Positions 18,037 through 26,831 of a DNA stretch of 64,000 bases are shown here, piece after piece (the stretch's first letter is position 1; each line of letters opens with the position of its first letter). The translations under genes were made by a program, and so were the position numbers. Source of the stretch: Streptomyces sp. NBC_01294 (GTDB taxonomy: Bacteria; Actinomycetota; Actinomycetes; Streptomycetales; Streptomycetaceae); contig NZ_CP108423.1 in the NCBI RefSeq assembly GCF_035917235.1, positions 5,981,501 through 6,045,500 on the forward strand. Reading direction: 5' to 3'. Below the pieces are notes generated by a model, which had not been told where the DNA came from, did not search any database, and saw only the letters and a list, made by a program, of their open reading frames with translations.

Positions 18037-18060
18037 TTATTAGAGAGGAGTCTCTAATAA
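18037..18060. promoter_or_regulatory. Perfect 24-bp palindromic operator between the SRPBCC and tetR genes
   Basis: TTATTAGAGA (18037-18046) and its exact complement TCTCTAATAA (18051-18060) surround GGAG. It lies 17 bases before the SRPBCC start and 22 bases before the tetR start. Its A/T-rich arms stand out in this DNA. Size, symmetry and position are those of a TetR-family operator controlling both genes. A TACTCT at 18070-18075 could be the tetR -10 box, which would make the tetR mRNA leaderless. Confidence 0.85.
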
Positions 18061-18082
18061 TCTGGAGGGTACTCTCTGATTC

Positions 18083-18673
18083 ATGGCGAGACCACCCCGC
18101 TTCGACACCGACCAGATCCTCGACGCCGCCGTCCGGCTGGCCGCCTCCGCCGGACCGGGCGGCGTGACCGTGTCCGCCGTGGCCCAGGCCATCGGCGCAC
18201 CGAGCGGGTCCATGTACCACCGCTTCTCCGGGCGCACGGCGCTGCTCGCCGAGGTGTGGCTGCGGACCGTCGAGCGCTTCCAGGAGGGGTACTTCGCCGC
18301 CCTCCACAGCGACGCCGACCCCCGCCGGGCCGCCCGTGCGGCCGCCCGGCACGTCGTGGCGTGGAGCCGGGCCCATCCGCAGGAGGCGGCCCTGCTGCTC
18401 CACGGCCCTGCGGAGTTCGGCCGCGGCGACTGGGCCGAGGAGCACATCCGGCGGGCCGACTCCGGCAACGAGCGCGTGTACGCGGCGATCGGCGGGCTCG
18501 CGGCGTCTCTCGGGGTGACGGTGACGGATGCGCAGGGGCGCGACCGGGTCGTCCTGGCGCTGATCGACCTGCCGCTGTCGGTCGTCCGCCGGTACGTGCG
18601 TGCGGGTGCGGCGTTGCCGGCGCACGCCGAGGATCTCGCCGAGGAGTGCGCGGTGTCGCTGCTGACGTCCTGA
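18083..18673 (+). CDS. TetR/AcrR-family transcriptional regulator
   Basis: One-component repressor of 196 residues. The N-terminal helix-turn-helix covers about residues 8-53 (ILDAAVRLAA ... VTVSAVAQAIGAPSGSMYHR). The C-terminal ligand domain is of the AcrR type. It diverges from the SRPBCC gene and the shared 24-bp palindrome is its likely binding site, so both genes would be induced when a small molecule binds. No Shine-Dalgarno sequence is seen before the ATG, consistent with a leaderless transcript. Confidence 0.9.
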   Translation: MARPPRFDTDQILDAAVRLAASAGPGGVTVSAVAQAIGAPSGSMYHRFSGRTALLAEVWLRTVERFQEGYFAALHSDADPRRAARAAARHVVAWSRAHPQEAALLLHGPAEFGRGDWAEEHIRRADSGNERVYAAIGGLAASLGVTVTDAQGRDRVVLALIDLPLSVVRRYVRAGAALPAHAEDLAEECAVSLLTS

Positions 18674-18699
18674 CCCGTCTGCGGGTCGGCTGCCGGGGG

Positions 18700-18945
18700 C
18701 GCTGCCCCCGGACCCCCGCGCCTCAAACGCCGGCGAGGCTGAAAAGAACGGGGCTCCGCCCCGGACCCCCGCGCCTCAAACGCCGGCGGGGCTGGGATTG
18801 CCGGGCGGGGGTGAAAGATCGGGGCTCCGCCTCGGACCCCCGTGCCTCAAACGCCGGCGGGGCTGGGATTGCCGGGCGGGGGTGAAAGATCGGGGCTCCG
18901 CCTCGGACCCCCGTGCCTCAAACGCCGGCGGGGCTGGATTTTCCT
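18700..18945. repeat. Dispersed repeat, 71-bp tandem array
   Basis: The 271-base gap after tetR holds four copies of the CCTCAAACGCCGGCG element (from about 18721, 18774, 18845 and 18916). The last three are spaced exactly 71 bases apart, with near-identical unit sequence. The unit differs from the 70-base unit at 8761 in its middle part (GGGATTGCCGGGCGGGGG instead of GGGTGGTGCGGCGGGG), so the two arrays seem to have amplified independently. No gene is seen. Confidence 0.85.
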
Positions 18946-19994
18946 CAGGCGCCCGGGCGGGGGCTGGCCTCCGTGGTGGCGATGTGGGGCAAGGCGTGGG
19001 GGTGGTGGGTCACCAGCCAGGTGATCAGGCGTTCGCGGACCGCGCACCGCAGCGTCCACAAGTCGTCCGCGTCCTTCGCCGTGACCACCGCGCGGACCTG
19101 GACCGTGTGCGGAGTGGTGTCCGTCACGGCGAGGCCGCCGCCGCGGCCGTCCCACTCCGGGAGTTCCTTCAGGATCTCCTGGAGCTGCTCCCGCATCAGG
19201 TCGAGCGGCGCGCTGTGGTCCAGGTGCCAGAAGACCGTGCCGGTCATCTGCGCGCCGCCGCGCGACCAGTTCTCGTACGGCTTGCTCGTGAAGTACGACA
19301 CAGGCATCGTGATGCGGCGCTCGTCCCAGGTGCGGACGGTCAGGAAGGTCAGGGTGATCTCCTCGACCCTGCCCCACTCCTTGTCGACGACCACCGTGTC
19401 TCCGATGCGGACGGTGTCGCCGAAGGCGATCTGGAGGCCGGCGAAGAGGTTGCCCAGCGCGGCCTGGGCGGCGATGCCCGCCACGATTCCGAGGACGCCC
19501 GCGGAGGCGAGCAGCGAGGCGCCGACCGCACGCATCGGCGGGAAGGTCAGCAGCATCGCCGCCGCCGCGACCACGACCACCAGCGCCGTGACCACCCGCT
19601 GGATCAGCGTGACCTGCGTGCGGACCCGGCGGACCCGGGCGTCGTCCTCGGTCACGGCGGCGTAGCGCGCGTACGTGGAGTCGACCGCGGCCGTCGCGAT
19701 GCGCACCGCCAGCCAGGCGGCGGAGCCGATCAGCACCAGGGTGAGGAACCGGCCGACGCCGAAGGCGTGGTCGGGCAGGATCCCCGCCTGCCGGTACGAG
19801 GCTCTGAGCAGCGAGGTGCAGAGCACCACCTGGAAGGGCAGCCGGCAGCGGCGCAGGAGGCCCCAGAGCGGGGTCTCGGTGTGCCGGGCGTCGGCCCGGC
19901 GCAGCAGCAGGTCCAGCAGCCAGCCCGCGATCAGGGTGGCGACCAGCGAGCCGCCGATGACCGTCACGGGGCGCAGGACGTTCTCCATCTCCAT
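18945..19994 (-). CDS. MscS-type mechanosensitive channel
   Basis: Small-conductance mechanosensitive channel family protein of 349 residues. About four or five membrane segments occupy residues 8-185. The pore-lining helix and beta-domain entry are clear: GVLGIVAGIAAQAALGNLFA, followed by GDTVRIGDTVVVDKEWGRVE and the VPVSYFTSKPYENWSR-like region. The cytoplasmic C-terminal domain follows. Such channels release solutes on hypo-osmotic shock. The ATG at 19994 (MEMENVLRP) is chosen; the ATG at 19988 is equally possible and neither has a clear Shine-Dalgarno sequence. It diverges from the next gene with only 30 bases between starts. Confidence 0.9.
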   Translation of the reverse strand: MEMENVLRPVTVIGGSLVATLIAGWLLDLLLRRADARHTETPLWGLLRRCRLPFQVVLCTSLLRASYRQAGILPDHAFGVGRFLTLVLIGSAAWLAVRIATAAVDSTYARYAAVTEDDARVRRVRTQVTLIQRVVTALVVVVAAAAMLLTFPPMRAVGASLLASAGVLGIVAGIAAQAALGNLFAGLQIAFGDTVRIGDTVVVDKEWGRVEEITLTFLTVRTWDERRITMPVSYFTSKPYENWSRGGAQMTGTVFWHLDHSAPLDLMREQLQEILKELPEWDGRGGGLAVTDTTPHTVQVRAVVTAKDADDLWTLRCAVRERLITWLVTHHPHALPHIATTEASPRPGA

Positions 19995-20024
19995 GGGGAT
20001 GAACGTAGCTGGCACGATGGAGGC

Positions 20025-20594
20025 ATGAACATCATGCTTTTCCATTCGACGTACGGGCTGCGGCCCGCGGTGCACGCGGCGGCCGACCGGCTGCGCGCGG
20101 CCGGGCACCAGGTCCAGGTGCCGGATCTCTTCGGGGGACGCACTTTCGGGACCGTCGAAGAGGGCATGGCCCACCAGGACGAGATCGGCCGTGACGAACT
20201 GCTGAAGCGCGCGGTGCTGGCCTCCGCCCCGTACTCCGACCAGGGCCTGGTCTACGCGGGCTTCTCCTTCGGCGGCTCGATCGCCCAGCACCTGGCGCTG
20301 GCCGACCAGAAGGCGCGCGGGCTGCTGCTCCTGCACGGGACGGCGGACCTGGACGACGACGCCTCCGTGGACGAACTGCCGGTGCAGCTGCACATCGCGG
20401 ACCCGGACCCGTTCGAGCCGCACGACTGGCTGACCGCCTGGTACCTGCGGATGCAGCGCGCCGGGGCGGACGTGGAGGTCCACAGCTACCCGGGTGCCGG
20501 GCACCTGTTCACCGACCCGGAGCTGGACGACTACGACGCCGAGGCCGCCGAGCAGGCGTGGAAGGTCGCGATCGGCTTCCTCGACACCCTCTAA
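20025..20594 (+). CDS. Dienelactone-hydrolase-like alpha/beta hydrolase
   Basis: Short alpha/beta hydrolase of 189 residues. The nucleophile elbow reads GFSFGGS, with Ser where true dienelactone hydrolase has Cys. The acid is probably the Asp in HIADPDPFEPHD, and the catalytic His is in YPGAGHLFTD. The N-terminus MNIMLFHSTYGLRPAVHAAA is typical of the family. The ATG at 20025 has GGAGG only one base upstream, whereas an ATG at 20034 would have the ideal spacing, so the start may be three codons further in. The substrate is unknown. Confidence 0.82.
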   Translation: MNIMLFHSTYGLRPAVHAAADRLRAAGHQVQVPDLFGGRTFGTVEEGMAHQDEIGRDELLKRAVLASAPYSDQGLVYAGFSFGGSIAQHLALADQKARGLLLLHGTADLDDDASVDELPVQLHIADPDPFEPHDWLTAWYLRMQRAGADVEVHSYPGAGHLFTDPELDDYDAEAAEQAWKVAIGFLDTL

Positions 20595-20638
20595 CCGGCC
20601 TGTGGTCAAAGGCCGGAGGTCAAAGGCCGAAGGCCGAG

Positions 20639-20674
20639 GGGCCCGGGCCGGCGGATGCCGGACCGGGCCCTTTT
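20639..20674 (+). terminator. Rho-independent terminator
   Basis: GC-rich stem 20639-20652 with 20657-20670 (one mismatch, 4-base loop) followed directly by TTTT. It is one of the few terminators in the window with a classic U-run and serves the hydrolase gene ending at 20594. The stem may also act on the metalloprotease transcript from the other strand. Confidence 0.88.
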
Positions 20675-20695
20675 CCGTTCGAGTGCGGCAGGAGG

Positions 20696-21691
20696 TCAGC
20701 CGGCCCGGTAGGCCGTCCAGCTGCTCGACATGCGGGCCACCTGGCCCGCGGTGAACTGGTACATGCACGAGTCGTACGTGTAGTCCATGAAGTTGCGGAT
20801 CGGGTCCGCGCCGGGCTTGCTGGCGCAGCTGTCGCGCCCGGTCGGGCACTCGTACGCGGCGCTCTTCTCGGCCGGGGTGTCGGAGACGTAGTCGCCGTTG
20901 CCGTTACAGCCGCCCTGGAAGGTGTGGTAGAGCCCCAGCCAGTGGCCGACCTCGTGGGTCGCGGTGTCGCCCTCGTTGTAGTTGGCCGCGGTGCCGCCGG
21001 GCAGCGAGCTGTCGAGCACGACCACGCCGTCCATCTTGGGGCTGGAGGCGTAGGAGGTCGGGAAGGTCGCCCAGCCCAGCAGGCCGCCGGAGAGCTTGGC
21101 CGTGTAGAAGTTGAGCGCGCCCGGGCCGCCCTTGCGCAGGGTGTTCTTCATGTCCTTCTCGGCCTGGGAGCCGGAGGCCAGGTTGTACCAGGAGGCGTTG
21201 TCCGTGTAATCGGTGGACGCGAGGGTGAACTGGAAGTTCGTGTTGACATTGCCGGTGCCCTGGCCGCCGTAGGCCGCGTTGAGGACCGCCAGCTGGTTGT
21301 TGACGGCCGTGGCCGACAGCTTTCCGGTGGTGCCGGAGTGCACGACGTGGAAGTACACGGGGATGTTCACGGTGGCCTCGGCGGCACTGAGGCTGCGCTG
21401 CGGTTGGTTCTTGAGGGCCTTGTCCAGCTTCGCCTTGAGGTCGGCGTCCATGGCCTTCGCCTGCGCGTCGGTGAGCTTGTTGGGCTCGTCCGCGTGCTCG
21501 TCGTGGGCGCGGGTCACACGGGCGTTGGCCGCGCCGGTGGTGGACTCCTCGGCGCACACCTCGGCGGGGGTCTTGGCGGCCGCGAGCGTCGTGGGGGACG
21601 CGAGCGGGGTGAAAGCCAGGGTTCCGGCCAGAACCGCCGTGCCCATCAGGCGGCGGCGAAGAAGGGGGGATATGCGAGCAATTGCGCGCAC
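20696..21691 (-). CDS. Secreted zinc metalloprotease, M43 (pappalysin/cytophagalysin) type
   Basis: Exported protease of 331 residues. The N-terminal signal peptide has a basic region, a hydrophobic core ([18 protein letters not shown]) and an Ala-rich end near residue 38. The zinc motif [11 protein letters not shown] (HExxHxxGxxH) and a downstream Met-turn ([12 protein letters not shown]) place it among the metzincins, closest to M43. Four or more cysteines probably form disulfides. A propeptide between about residues 39 and 95 is likely. The start is GTG with AGGAG 5 bases upstream. It is expressed alone, from a possible promoter at 21761-21789. Confidence 0.9.
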   Translation of the reverse strand: MRAIARISPLLRRRLMGTAVLAGTLAFTPLASPTTLAAAKTPAEVCAEESTTGAANARVTRAHDEHADEPNKLTDAQAKAMDADLKAKLDKALKNQPQRSLSAAEATVNIPVYFHVVHSGTTGKLSATAVNNQLAVLNAAYGGQGTGNVNTNFQFTLASTDYTDNASWYNLASGSQAEKDMKNTLRKGGPGALNFYTAKLSGGLLGWATFPTSYASSPKMDGVVVLDSSLPGGTAANYNEGDTATHEVGHWLGLYHTFQGGCNGNGDYVSDTPAEKSAAYECPTGRDSCASKPGADPIRNFMDYTYDSCMYQFTAGQVARMSSSWTAYRAG

Positions 21692-21760
21692 GTGTGCTCC
21701 TTGCGGGTGGGGGGTGGTGGGGGGTGGTGGCCTGAAGGATCTTCTTCAGCTGGCGCGAAG

Positions 21761-21789
21761 CTTATGTGTGCATGACATATTCAGGTCAA
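21761..21789 (-). promoter_or_regulatory. Possible promoter of the metalloprotease gene
   Basis: On the - strand TTGACC (21789-21784) is followed after 17 bases by CATAAG (21766-21761). The -35 is good and the -10 poor. The surrounding sequence is unusually A/T-rich for this DNA, which fits a promoter region. Confidence 0.4.
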
Positions 21790-21822
21790 GGGTCTTACGT
21801 AAAAGATTTGTTGCCACAAACG

Positions 21823-21860
21823 CACAAGGGGCGCCTGGTATGTACCAGGCGCCCCTTGTG
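21823..21860 (-). terminator. Strong hairpin after phoD
   Basis: Perfect 18-base arms (21823-21840 and 21843-21860) with a 2-base centre, 20 bases past the phoD stop on the - strand. On that strand it is followed by TTTGTGGC and later a TTTT run. Confidence 0.88.
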
Positions 21861-21880
21861 GCGGGAGAATTGACGGTCAA

Positions 21881-23548
21881 TCAGCCGACCGGCTGGTAGG
21901 ACCGCTCCACCTTCTGGGTCCCGTTCAGGGTCCGGTAGGAGCGGGTCCACGCGGACGTCGCGGCCTGCTGCCGCTTGTCGGACACGACGTAGTAGTCCAT
22001 CTGCGAGCGCTCCGCCGTCACGTCCAGCACGCCGTAGCCGTGCGCGTCCATGTCCAGCCACTTCACGTGCCAGTTGGCGGCCCTGACGGCCGACTCGGCG
22101 ACCAGCGAGGCGGTGTCCGCCGGCACGTGCAGGATGTCGTCGAGGTTGTCCGAGGTCACCGAGGTGACGACGAACTCGGTCGCCGTCGTGCCCGAGCTCG
22201 GGTACGTCGCCATGTTCACCGGGACCTCGTTCGCCCAGGCCATGTGGATGTCACCGGTCAGGAACACGGTGTTCTTGACGTTGCGGTCCTTCAGGTGGCC
22301 CAGCAGCTCCTTGCGGTCGTCCGTGTACCCGTCCCACTGGTCGACGTTGACCGCTATGCCGCCTTCGGGTAGCCCGAGCAGCTTGGCCAGCGGCTTCATC
22401 AGGTGCGCGGGCAGCGAGGCGAAGGCCACCGGCGAGATCATCACCGAGGTGCCGACCAGCTTCCAGGTCGCGTTCGAGCCCGCGAGGCCCGACTTGAGCC
22501 AGTCCAGCTGGGCGCGGCCGGTGATGGTCCGCTCCGGGTCGTCCACCGAGCCGCTGCCCGTCTTGACCTGCTGCGAACGGAAGGAGCGCAGGTCCAGCAG
22601 GTGCAGGTCGGCGAGGGTGCCGAAGCGCAGCCGCCGGTAGACCGTGCCCGCCGTGGAGGTGCGTACGGGCATCCACTCGAAGTACGCCTGCTTGGCGGCG
22701 GCCGCGCGGGCCGCCCACTCGCCCTCGGCGCCGGGCGTGTGGTTGTCGGCGCCGCCGGACCAGGTGTCGTCGGCGAACTCGTGGTCGTCCCAGATGGCGA
22801 TGACCGGGTGCGCGCGGTGCAGCGCCTGGAGGTCGGTGTCCGTCTTGTACTTGCCGTGCCGGGCGCGGTAGTCGGCCAGCGAGACGATCTCGTGCTTCGG
22901 CTCGTGCTGGCGTACGACGTACTTCGCCTCCGGATATCCCCCGGTCTGGTACTCGTAGATGTAGTCGCCCAGGTGCAGGACCGCGTGCAGATCGGTGCGG
23001 GCGGCCAGGTGGCGGTACGCGGAGAAGTAGCCGGACTCCCAGTTGGCGCAGGAGACCACACCGAAACGGACCCCCGAGGTCGTCACGTCGTGGCCCGGGG
23101 TGGTCAGGGTGCGCCCGGAGGGGGAGACGGCCGAGCCGGCGGTGAACCGGTACCAGTACGGCGTCTGCGGCTGCAGTCCGCGCACGTCCACCTTGACCGT
23201 GTGGTCGGTGGCGGCGCTCGCGGTGACGGTTCCCCCGGCGACGATGCGGGAGAAGGCCTGGTCGGAGGCCACCTCCCAGCCCACCTGGACGGCCGGGCCG
23301 AGCCCGGAGCCGGGCACGGCCTCGGTGGTGGGGGTGACGCGGGTCCACAGCAGGACCCCGTCGGGCAGCGGGTCGCCCGAGGCGACGCCGTGCAGGAAGG
23401 CGGGCGCGGTGCTGCTGCCCGCCGCGTGGGCGGCCGAGGCGCCCAGTGAGGTGAGGGGGGCCAGCGCGGCCGTGGCCGCGGCGGCGAGGACGACCGTACG
23501 GCGACGGGGAGTTGCCGCGGTCTGAGAAGGGATGAGTTGACTGGTCAC
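21881..23548 (-). CDS. phoD: PhoD-type alkaline phosphatase/phosphodiesterase, Tat-exported
   Basis: Secreted metallophosphatase of 555 residues. The N-terminus carries a twin-arginine signal ([19 protein letters not shown], with AHAA as the probable cleavage site). An N-terminal PhoD-like domain (about residues 50-150) precedes the catalytic domain with [29 protein letters not shown] and [15 protein letters not shown], whose Asp, His and Cys residues bind metal, plus GDIHMAW near the C-terminus. The enzyme releases phosphate from organic phosphates when phosphate is short. The GTG start lies only 8 bases after a TAATAT (-10), suggesting a leaderless transcript. Confidence 0.92.
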   Translation of the reverse strand: MTSQLIPSQTAATPRRRTVVLAAAATAALAPLTSLGASAAHAAGSSTAPAFLHGVASGDPLPDGVLLWTRVTPTTEAVPGSGLGPAVQVGWEVASDQAFSRIVAGGTVTASAATDHTVKVDVRGLQPQTPYWYRFTAGSAVSPSGRTLTTPGHDVTTSGVRFGVVSCANWESGYFSAYRHLAARTDLHAVLHLGDYIYEYQTGGYPEAKYVVRQHEPKHEIVSLADYRARHGKYKTDTDLQALHRAHPVIAIWDDHEFADDTWSGGADNHTPGAEGEWAARAAAAKQAYFEWMPVRTSTAGTVYRRLRFGTLADLHLLDLRSFRSQQVKTGSGSVDDPERTITGRAQLDWLKSGLAGSNATWKLVGTSVMISPVAFASLPAHLMKPLAKLLGLPEGGIAVNVDQWDGYTDDRKELLGHLKDRNVKNTVFLTGDIHMAWANEVPVNMATYPSSGTTATEFVVTSVTSDNLDDILHVPADTASLVAESAVRAANWHVKWLDMDAHGYGVLDVTAERSQMDYYVVSDKRQQAATSAWTRSYRTLNGTQKVERSYQPVG

Positions 23549-23556
23549 GGATGATC

Positions 23557-23585
23557 ATATTACCGACGGGTACACCCGATGGAAC
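23557..23585 (-). promoter_or_regulatory. phoD promoter region, weak PHO-box-like repeats
   Basis: TAATAT at 23562-23557 (- strand) is a good -10 box. Just upstream are two adjacent 11-base units (23585-23575 and 23574-23564) in the position expected for PhoP boxes. They match the GTTCACC consensus only loosely, with four and three of seven positions. The promoter call is reasonable; the PHO box is speculative. Confidence 0.35.
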
Positions 23586-23599
23586 AGGCGTCGGAATGC

Positions 23600-23636
23600 A
23601 ACGGGCGGGCGAACTCTGGGAGTTCGCCCGCCCGTT
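23600..23636 (-). terminator. Hairpin terminator after the DsbA-like gene
   Basis: Perfect 16-base arms (23600-23615 and 23621-23636) around a 5-base loop, 43 bases past the stop on the - strand. It separates this gene from phoD. Confidence 0.85.
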
Positions 23637-23678
23637 GGCGCGGCCTGTCCGGAAAGAGCTTCCCGGATTGTCCGGCGA

Positions 23679-24473
23679 TCAGCCCTGCAGGGCCTTGTCG
23701 ATCGCCGCCGTGAACTGCTCCGCCGTCTGCGGGGTGTCTATCTTCTTGCCGTCCATCTTCAGCGTCGGGGTGCCCTTCACGCCCGACTTGTCGAAGGACT
23801 TCGACATCTCCAGCGCCCACCGGTCGTACGTGCCGTCCTCGACGGCCTTCTTGAACTCGGCGTTCCCCTTGAGCGCGGGGACGGTGTCCGCGACCTTCAG
23901 CAGGTAGTCGTCCTTGCCGAAGCTGTCGACGGTCTCCTCGGGGTGCAGCTCCTTGGAGTACAGCGCGCCCTTGAAGTCGAGGAAGGCCTGCGGGCTGACG
24001 TTCAGCGCCGCGCCCAGCGCGCTCAGCGCGTTCTTCGAACCCTCGCCCTTGACGGCGTTGTCGATGAACGTGGCGCCGATGTACTGGAGCTTGTACTTGC
24101 CCGCGTCCACGTCCTTCTTGATCTGCTCGCCGGCCGCCTGCTCGAAGCCGGCGCAGGCCGGGCAGCGCGAGTCCTCGTACAGCTCCAGGGTCTTCTTCGC
24201 CTCGGGCTTGCCGACGACCACCGTGGTGCCGTCCTCGCCCTCGGTGTTCTTCGGCTTGACCAGGGCGGCCGTGGCGGCCTTCTCCCAGTGGTCGGGCTGG
24301 TTGGCCTGCACGACCGCGTAGCCGACGGCGCCGACCAGGCCGAGCGCGGCCAGGACCCCGCCCGCCACGATCACCTGGCGGCGCACCTTGTCCTTCTTCG
24401 CCTGCGCCTCGCGCTCGGCGCGCAGACGCTCGCGGGCCGCTGCCTTGTTCGCCTGGCTGTTGCGTGAACTCAT
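23679..24473 (-). CDS. Membrane-anchored DsbA-family thioredoxin-fold protein
   Basis: Thiol-disulfide oxidoreductase of 264 residues facing the outside. A charged cytoplasmic tail (residues 1-32, RERLRAEREAQAKKDKVRRQ) precedes one membrane segment (about 33-55). The DsbA/thioredoxin_4 domain has the CxxC site CPAC (in YEDSRCPACAGFEQ), an all-helical insert and a cis-Pro loop, GVKGTPTLKM. It probably assists disulfide formation in exported proteins. A paralogue with the same layout lies at 52262-53254. The membrane-protein gene at 24522 lies 48 bases upstream and is probably co-transcribed. Confidence 0.88.
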   Translation of the reverse strand: MSSRNSQANKAAARERLRAEREAQAKKDKVRRQVIVAGGVLAALGLVGAVGYAVVQANQPDHWEKAATAALVKPKNTEGEDGTTVVVGKPEAKKTLELYEDSRCPACAGFEQAAGEQIKKDVDAGKYKLQYIGATFIDNAVKGEGSKNALSALGAALNVSPQAFLDFKGALYSKELHPEETVDSFGKDDYLLKVADTVPALKGNAEFKKAVEDGTYDRWALEMSKSFDKSGVKGTPTLKMDGKKIDTPQTAEQFTAAIDKALQG

Positions 24474-24521
24474 CGTGATCTCCGTGGGGTGTGACGTGTG
24501 AAAGGGACTGCCGTACGTGCG

Positions 24522-25211
24522 TCAGGCGCGGGCGAGCGCGCCGAGCACGGGGGGTCCCCGCCGTCTCACGGAGTGTGCGGGGAATCGCGTACGGGCCCCC
24601 GTGCCCGGGAGCGCCGACCGCAGCGCCCGCCCGGCCGACCCGCAGGTCACGGCGACCGCGGCCACCGCGAGCAGCAGCGGCCGGAAGGCGAAGGCGGCCA
24701 CCGCGCGCAGCAGCCGGCCCAGCGCCCGCTCGCCGTGGCGCAGCCACGCGGCGGCGAGCAGTCCGACCGAGACGTGGACGCCGAGCAGCAGCCAGGGCGA
24801 CCACGGCCCGGGGGCGGCCAGCAGTGCGGCGGGGTCGGCGGCGGGCCCGGCGACCTCGGCCAGCGGGCCGCCCACCGGCGTGCCGCCGCACAGGGCGTCC
24901 AGGCCCATCGCGCGCAGCGGACCCGAGACGGGGCCGCCGGCCGGGCCGTAGCAGAGGTGCTGCCCGGTGGTGAAGACGGTGTCGGCGGCCAGCTCCAGGG
25001 GCACGAGGAGCCCGGCGATGGGGCCGAAGCCCCGTTCGCGGCCCGCGAGCGCGTAGGCGATCACGAACACGGCGGCGAAGGCCCCGCCCACCAGCGCGGG
25101 CGGCAGCGGAACCTGGGACATGAGGACGTGCGAGCCGGCCGAGAGCAGCACGACGAGCGCGCTGAACAGCGCGGCCCGCAGCCCTCGAAGCCCCATTCCT
25201 GAAATGTCCAT
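24522..25211 (-). CDS. Multi-pass membrane protein of unknown function
   Basis: Hydrophobic protein of 229 residues with about five or six membrane segments: residues 10-30, 38-58, 68-88 and three more in the second half. The central region TTGQHLCYGPAGGPVSG contains a conserved-looking Cys and His. I recognise no domain. It precedes the DsbA-like gene in the same direction and might help assemble or supply electrons to it, but that is only context. Start ATG at 25211. Confidence 0.6.
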   Translation of the reverse strand: MDISGMGLRGLRAALFSALVVLLSAGSHVLMSQVPLPPALVGGAFAAVFVIAYALAGRERGFGPIAGLLVPLELAADTVFTTGQHLCYGPAGGPVSGPLRAMGLDALCGGTPVGGPLAEVAGPAADPAALLAAPGPWSPWLLLGVHVSVGLLAAAWLRHGERALGRLLRAVAAFAFRPLLLAVAAVAVTCGSAGRALRSALPGTGARTRFPAHSVRRRGPPVLGALARA

Positions 25212-25310
25212 CGCCGCGAGTGTCCCATGCGTACCTGTGGAAGCGGGCCCTCAGGGGGTGTCTTGCCGGTCACCCCGCACGACCGGCACGACACTCCCCG
25301 GGGTCCGGCG

Positions 25311-26636
25311 CTACGGCGTGATGCGGCCGTTGCGGAAGAGGTCCACGAAGATCTGGTGGTCGGCGCGGGCCCGGGCGCCGTACGCGTGGGCGAAGTCCAC
25401 CAGCAGCTCCGCGAAGCCCTCCTCGTCGGCCGCGATCGCCGCGTCGATGGCCCGCTCGGTGGAGAACGGCACCAGGGACTGCCCGCTCTCGGCCTCGTCG
25501 GCCGACGCGTGCATGGTCGCCGTGGCCCGGCCCAGGTCCGCGACCACGGCCGCGATCTCCTCCGGGTCGTCCAGGTCCGACCAGTCCAGGTCCACCGCGT
25601 ACGGGGAGACCTCCGCCACCAGCTGGCCCGCCCCGTCCAGCTCCGTCCAGCCCAGCCACGGGTCGGCGTGCGCCTGCAGGGCGCGCTGCGAGATCACCGT
25701 GCGGTGCCCCTCGTGCCGGAAGTACTCCCGCACCGCCCGGTCCGTGATGTGCCGGGAGGCGGCCGGGGTCTGCGCCTGCTTGAGGTAGATCACGACGTCG
25801 TTCTCCAGGGCGTCGCTGTGCCCCTCCAGCAGGATGTTGTAGGAGGGCAGGCCCGCCGAGCCGATCCCGACGCCCCGGCGTCCCACCACGTCCTTGACCC
25901 GGTAGGAGTCGGGCCGGACGAGCGACTCGTCGGGGAGCGTCTCCAGGTACCCGTCGAAGGCGGCCAGGACCTTGTAGCGGGTGGCGGCGTCCAGCTCGAT
26001 GGAGCCGCCGCCGGAGGAGAAGCGGCGCTCGTAGTCCCGTATCTCCGTCATCGACTCCAGGAGGGCGAAGCGGGTGCGGGAGCGGGCCGAGCGCAGCGCC
26101 GCCAGCAGCGGGCCCTCGGCGGTGTCCAGGTTGAAGGAGGGCACCTCTTCGTATTTGGCCCCGGCGGCCAGGCGGTGGATCCGCTCCCGGTAGGCGCCGG
26201 CGTAGATCCGCACCAGTTCGCTTATCTGGTCGTCGCTGAGCGCCTTGGTGTAGCCGATCAGGGCGACGGAGGCGGCGAACCGCTTCAGGTCCCAGGTGAA
26301 GGGGCCGACGTAGGCCTCGTCGAAGTCGTTGACGTTGAAGATCAGCCGGCCGTTGGAGTCCATGTACGTGCCGAAGTTCTCGGCGTGCAGATCGCCGTGG
26401 ATCCAGACCCGGCCGGTCCGCTCGTCCAGGTACGGGCCGCCGTGCCGGTCCCGCTCCAGGTCGGAGTAGAAGAGGCAGGCCGTGCCGCGGTAGAAGGCGA
26501 AGGCCGAGGCGGCCATCTTGCGGAATTTGACCTGGAAGGCAGCGGGGTCGGCGGCGAGCAGCTCACCGAACGCGGTGTCGAACACGTCGAGGATCTCTTC
26601 GGCGCGCTGCTCGTCGGTCGTCTCGGGAACCGCCAT
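25311..26636 (-). CDS. DUF2252 family protein
   Basis: Protein of 441 residues with the kinase-like DUF2252 fold. Motifs visible are FYRGTACLFYSDL, the phosphotransferase-like HGDLHAENFG, and FNVNDFDEAYVGPFTWDLKR, which resemble the catalytic and metal-binding loops of aminoglycoside phosphotransferases. A C-terminal domain ends FVDLFRNGRITP. No substrate is known for the family. The ATG at 26636 has AGGAGG 9 bases upstream, which fixes it against an open frame that runs much further upstream antisense to dnaE. It diverges from dnaE. Confidence 0.85.
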   Translation of the reverse strand: MAVPETTDEQRAEEILDVFDTAFGELLAADPAAFQVKFRKMAASAFAFYRGTACLFYSDLERDRHGGPYLDERTGRVWIHGDLHAENFGTYMDSNGRLIFNVNDFDEAYVGPFTWDLKRFAASVALIGYTKALSDDQISELVRIYAGAYRERIHRLAAGAKYEEVPSFNLDTAEGPLLAALRSARSRTRFALLESMTEIRDYERRFSSGGGSIELDAATRYKVLAAFDGYLETLPDESLVRPDSYRVKDVVGRRGVGIGSAGLPSYNILLEGHSDALENDVVIYLKQAQTPAASRHITDRAVREYFRHEGHRTVISQRALQAHADPWLGWTELDGAGQLVAEVSPYAVDLDWSDLDDPEEIAAVVADLGRATATMHASADEAESGQSLVPFSTERAIDAAIAADEEGFAELLVDFAHAYGARARADHQIFVDLFRNGRITP

Positions 26637-26831
26637 GGCGGATGCCTCCTGGTGCACGGGGTGGTACAGGTCCTGCCCGACGGGACGCCGGTCCGGTGAT
26701 CCTGGTTCTGCAACGCCCGACCGTACCCGTGAGTGCCCGCGCCACGGGAGGCTCGGGGCGACCCTTGTGTGTCGGTCCGGCGACGTAGACTTCGAGGCTG
26801 CCACATCTCTCCCCTCCGGAGGACTCTCACC

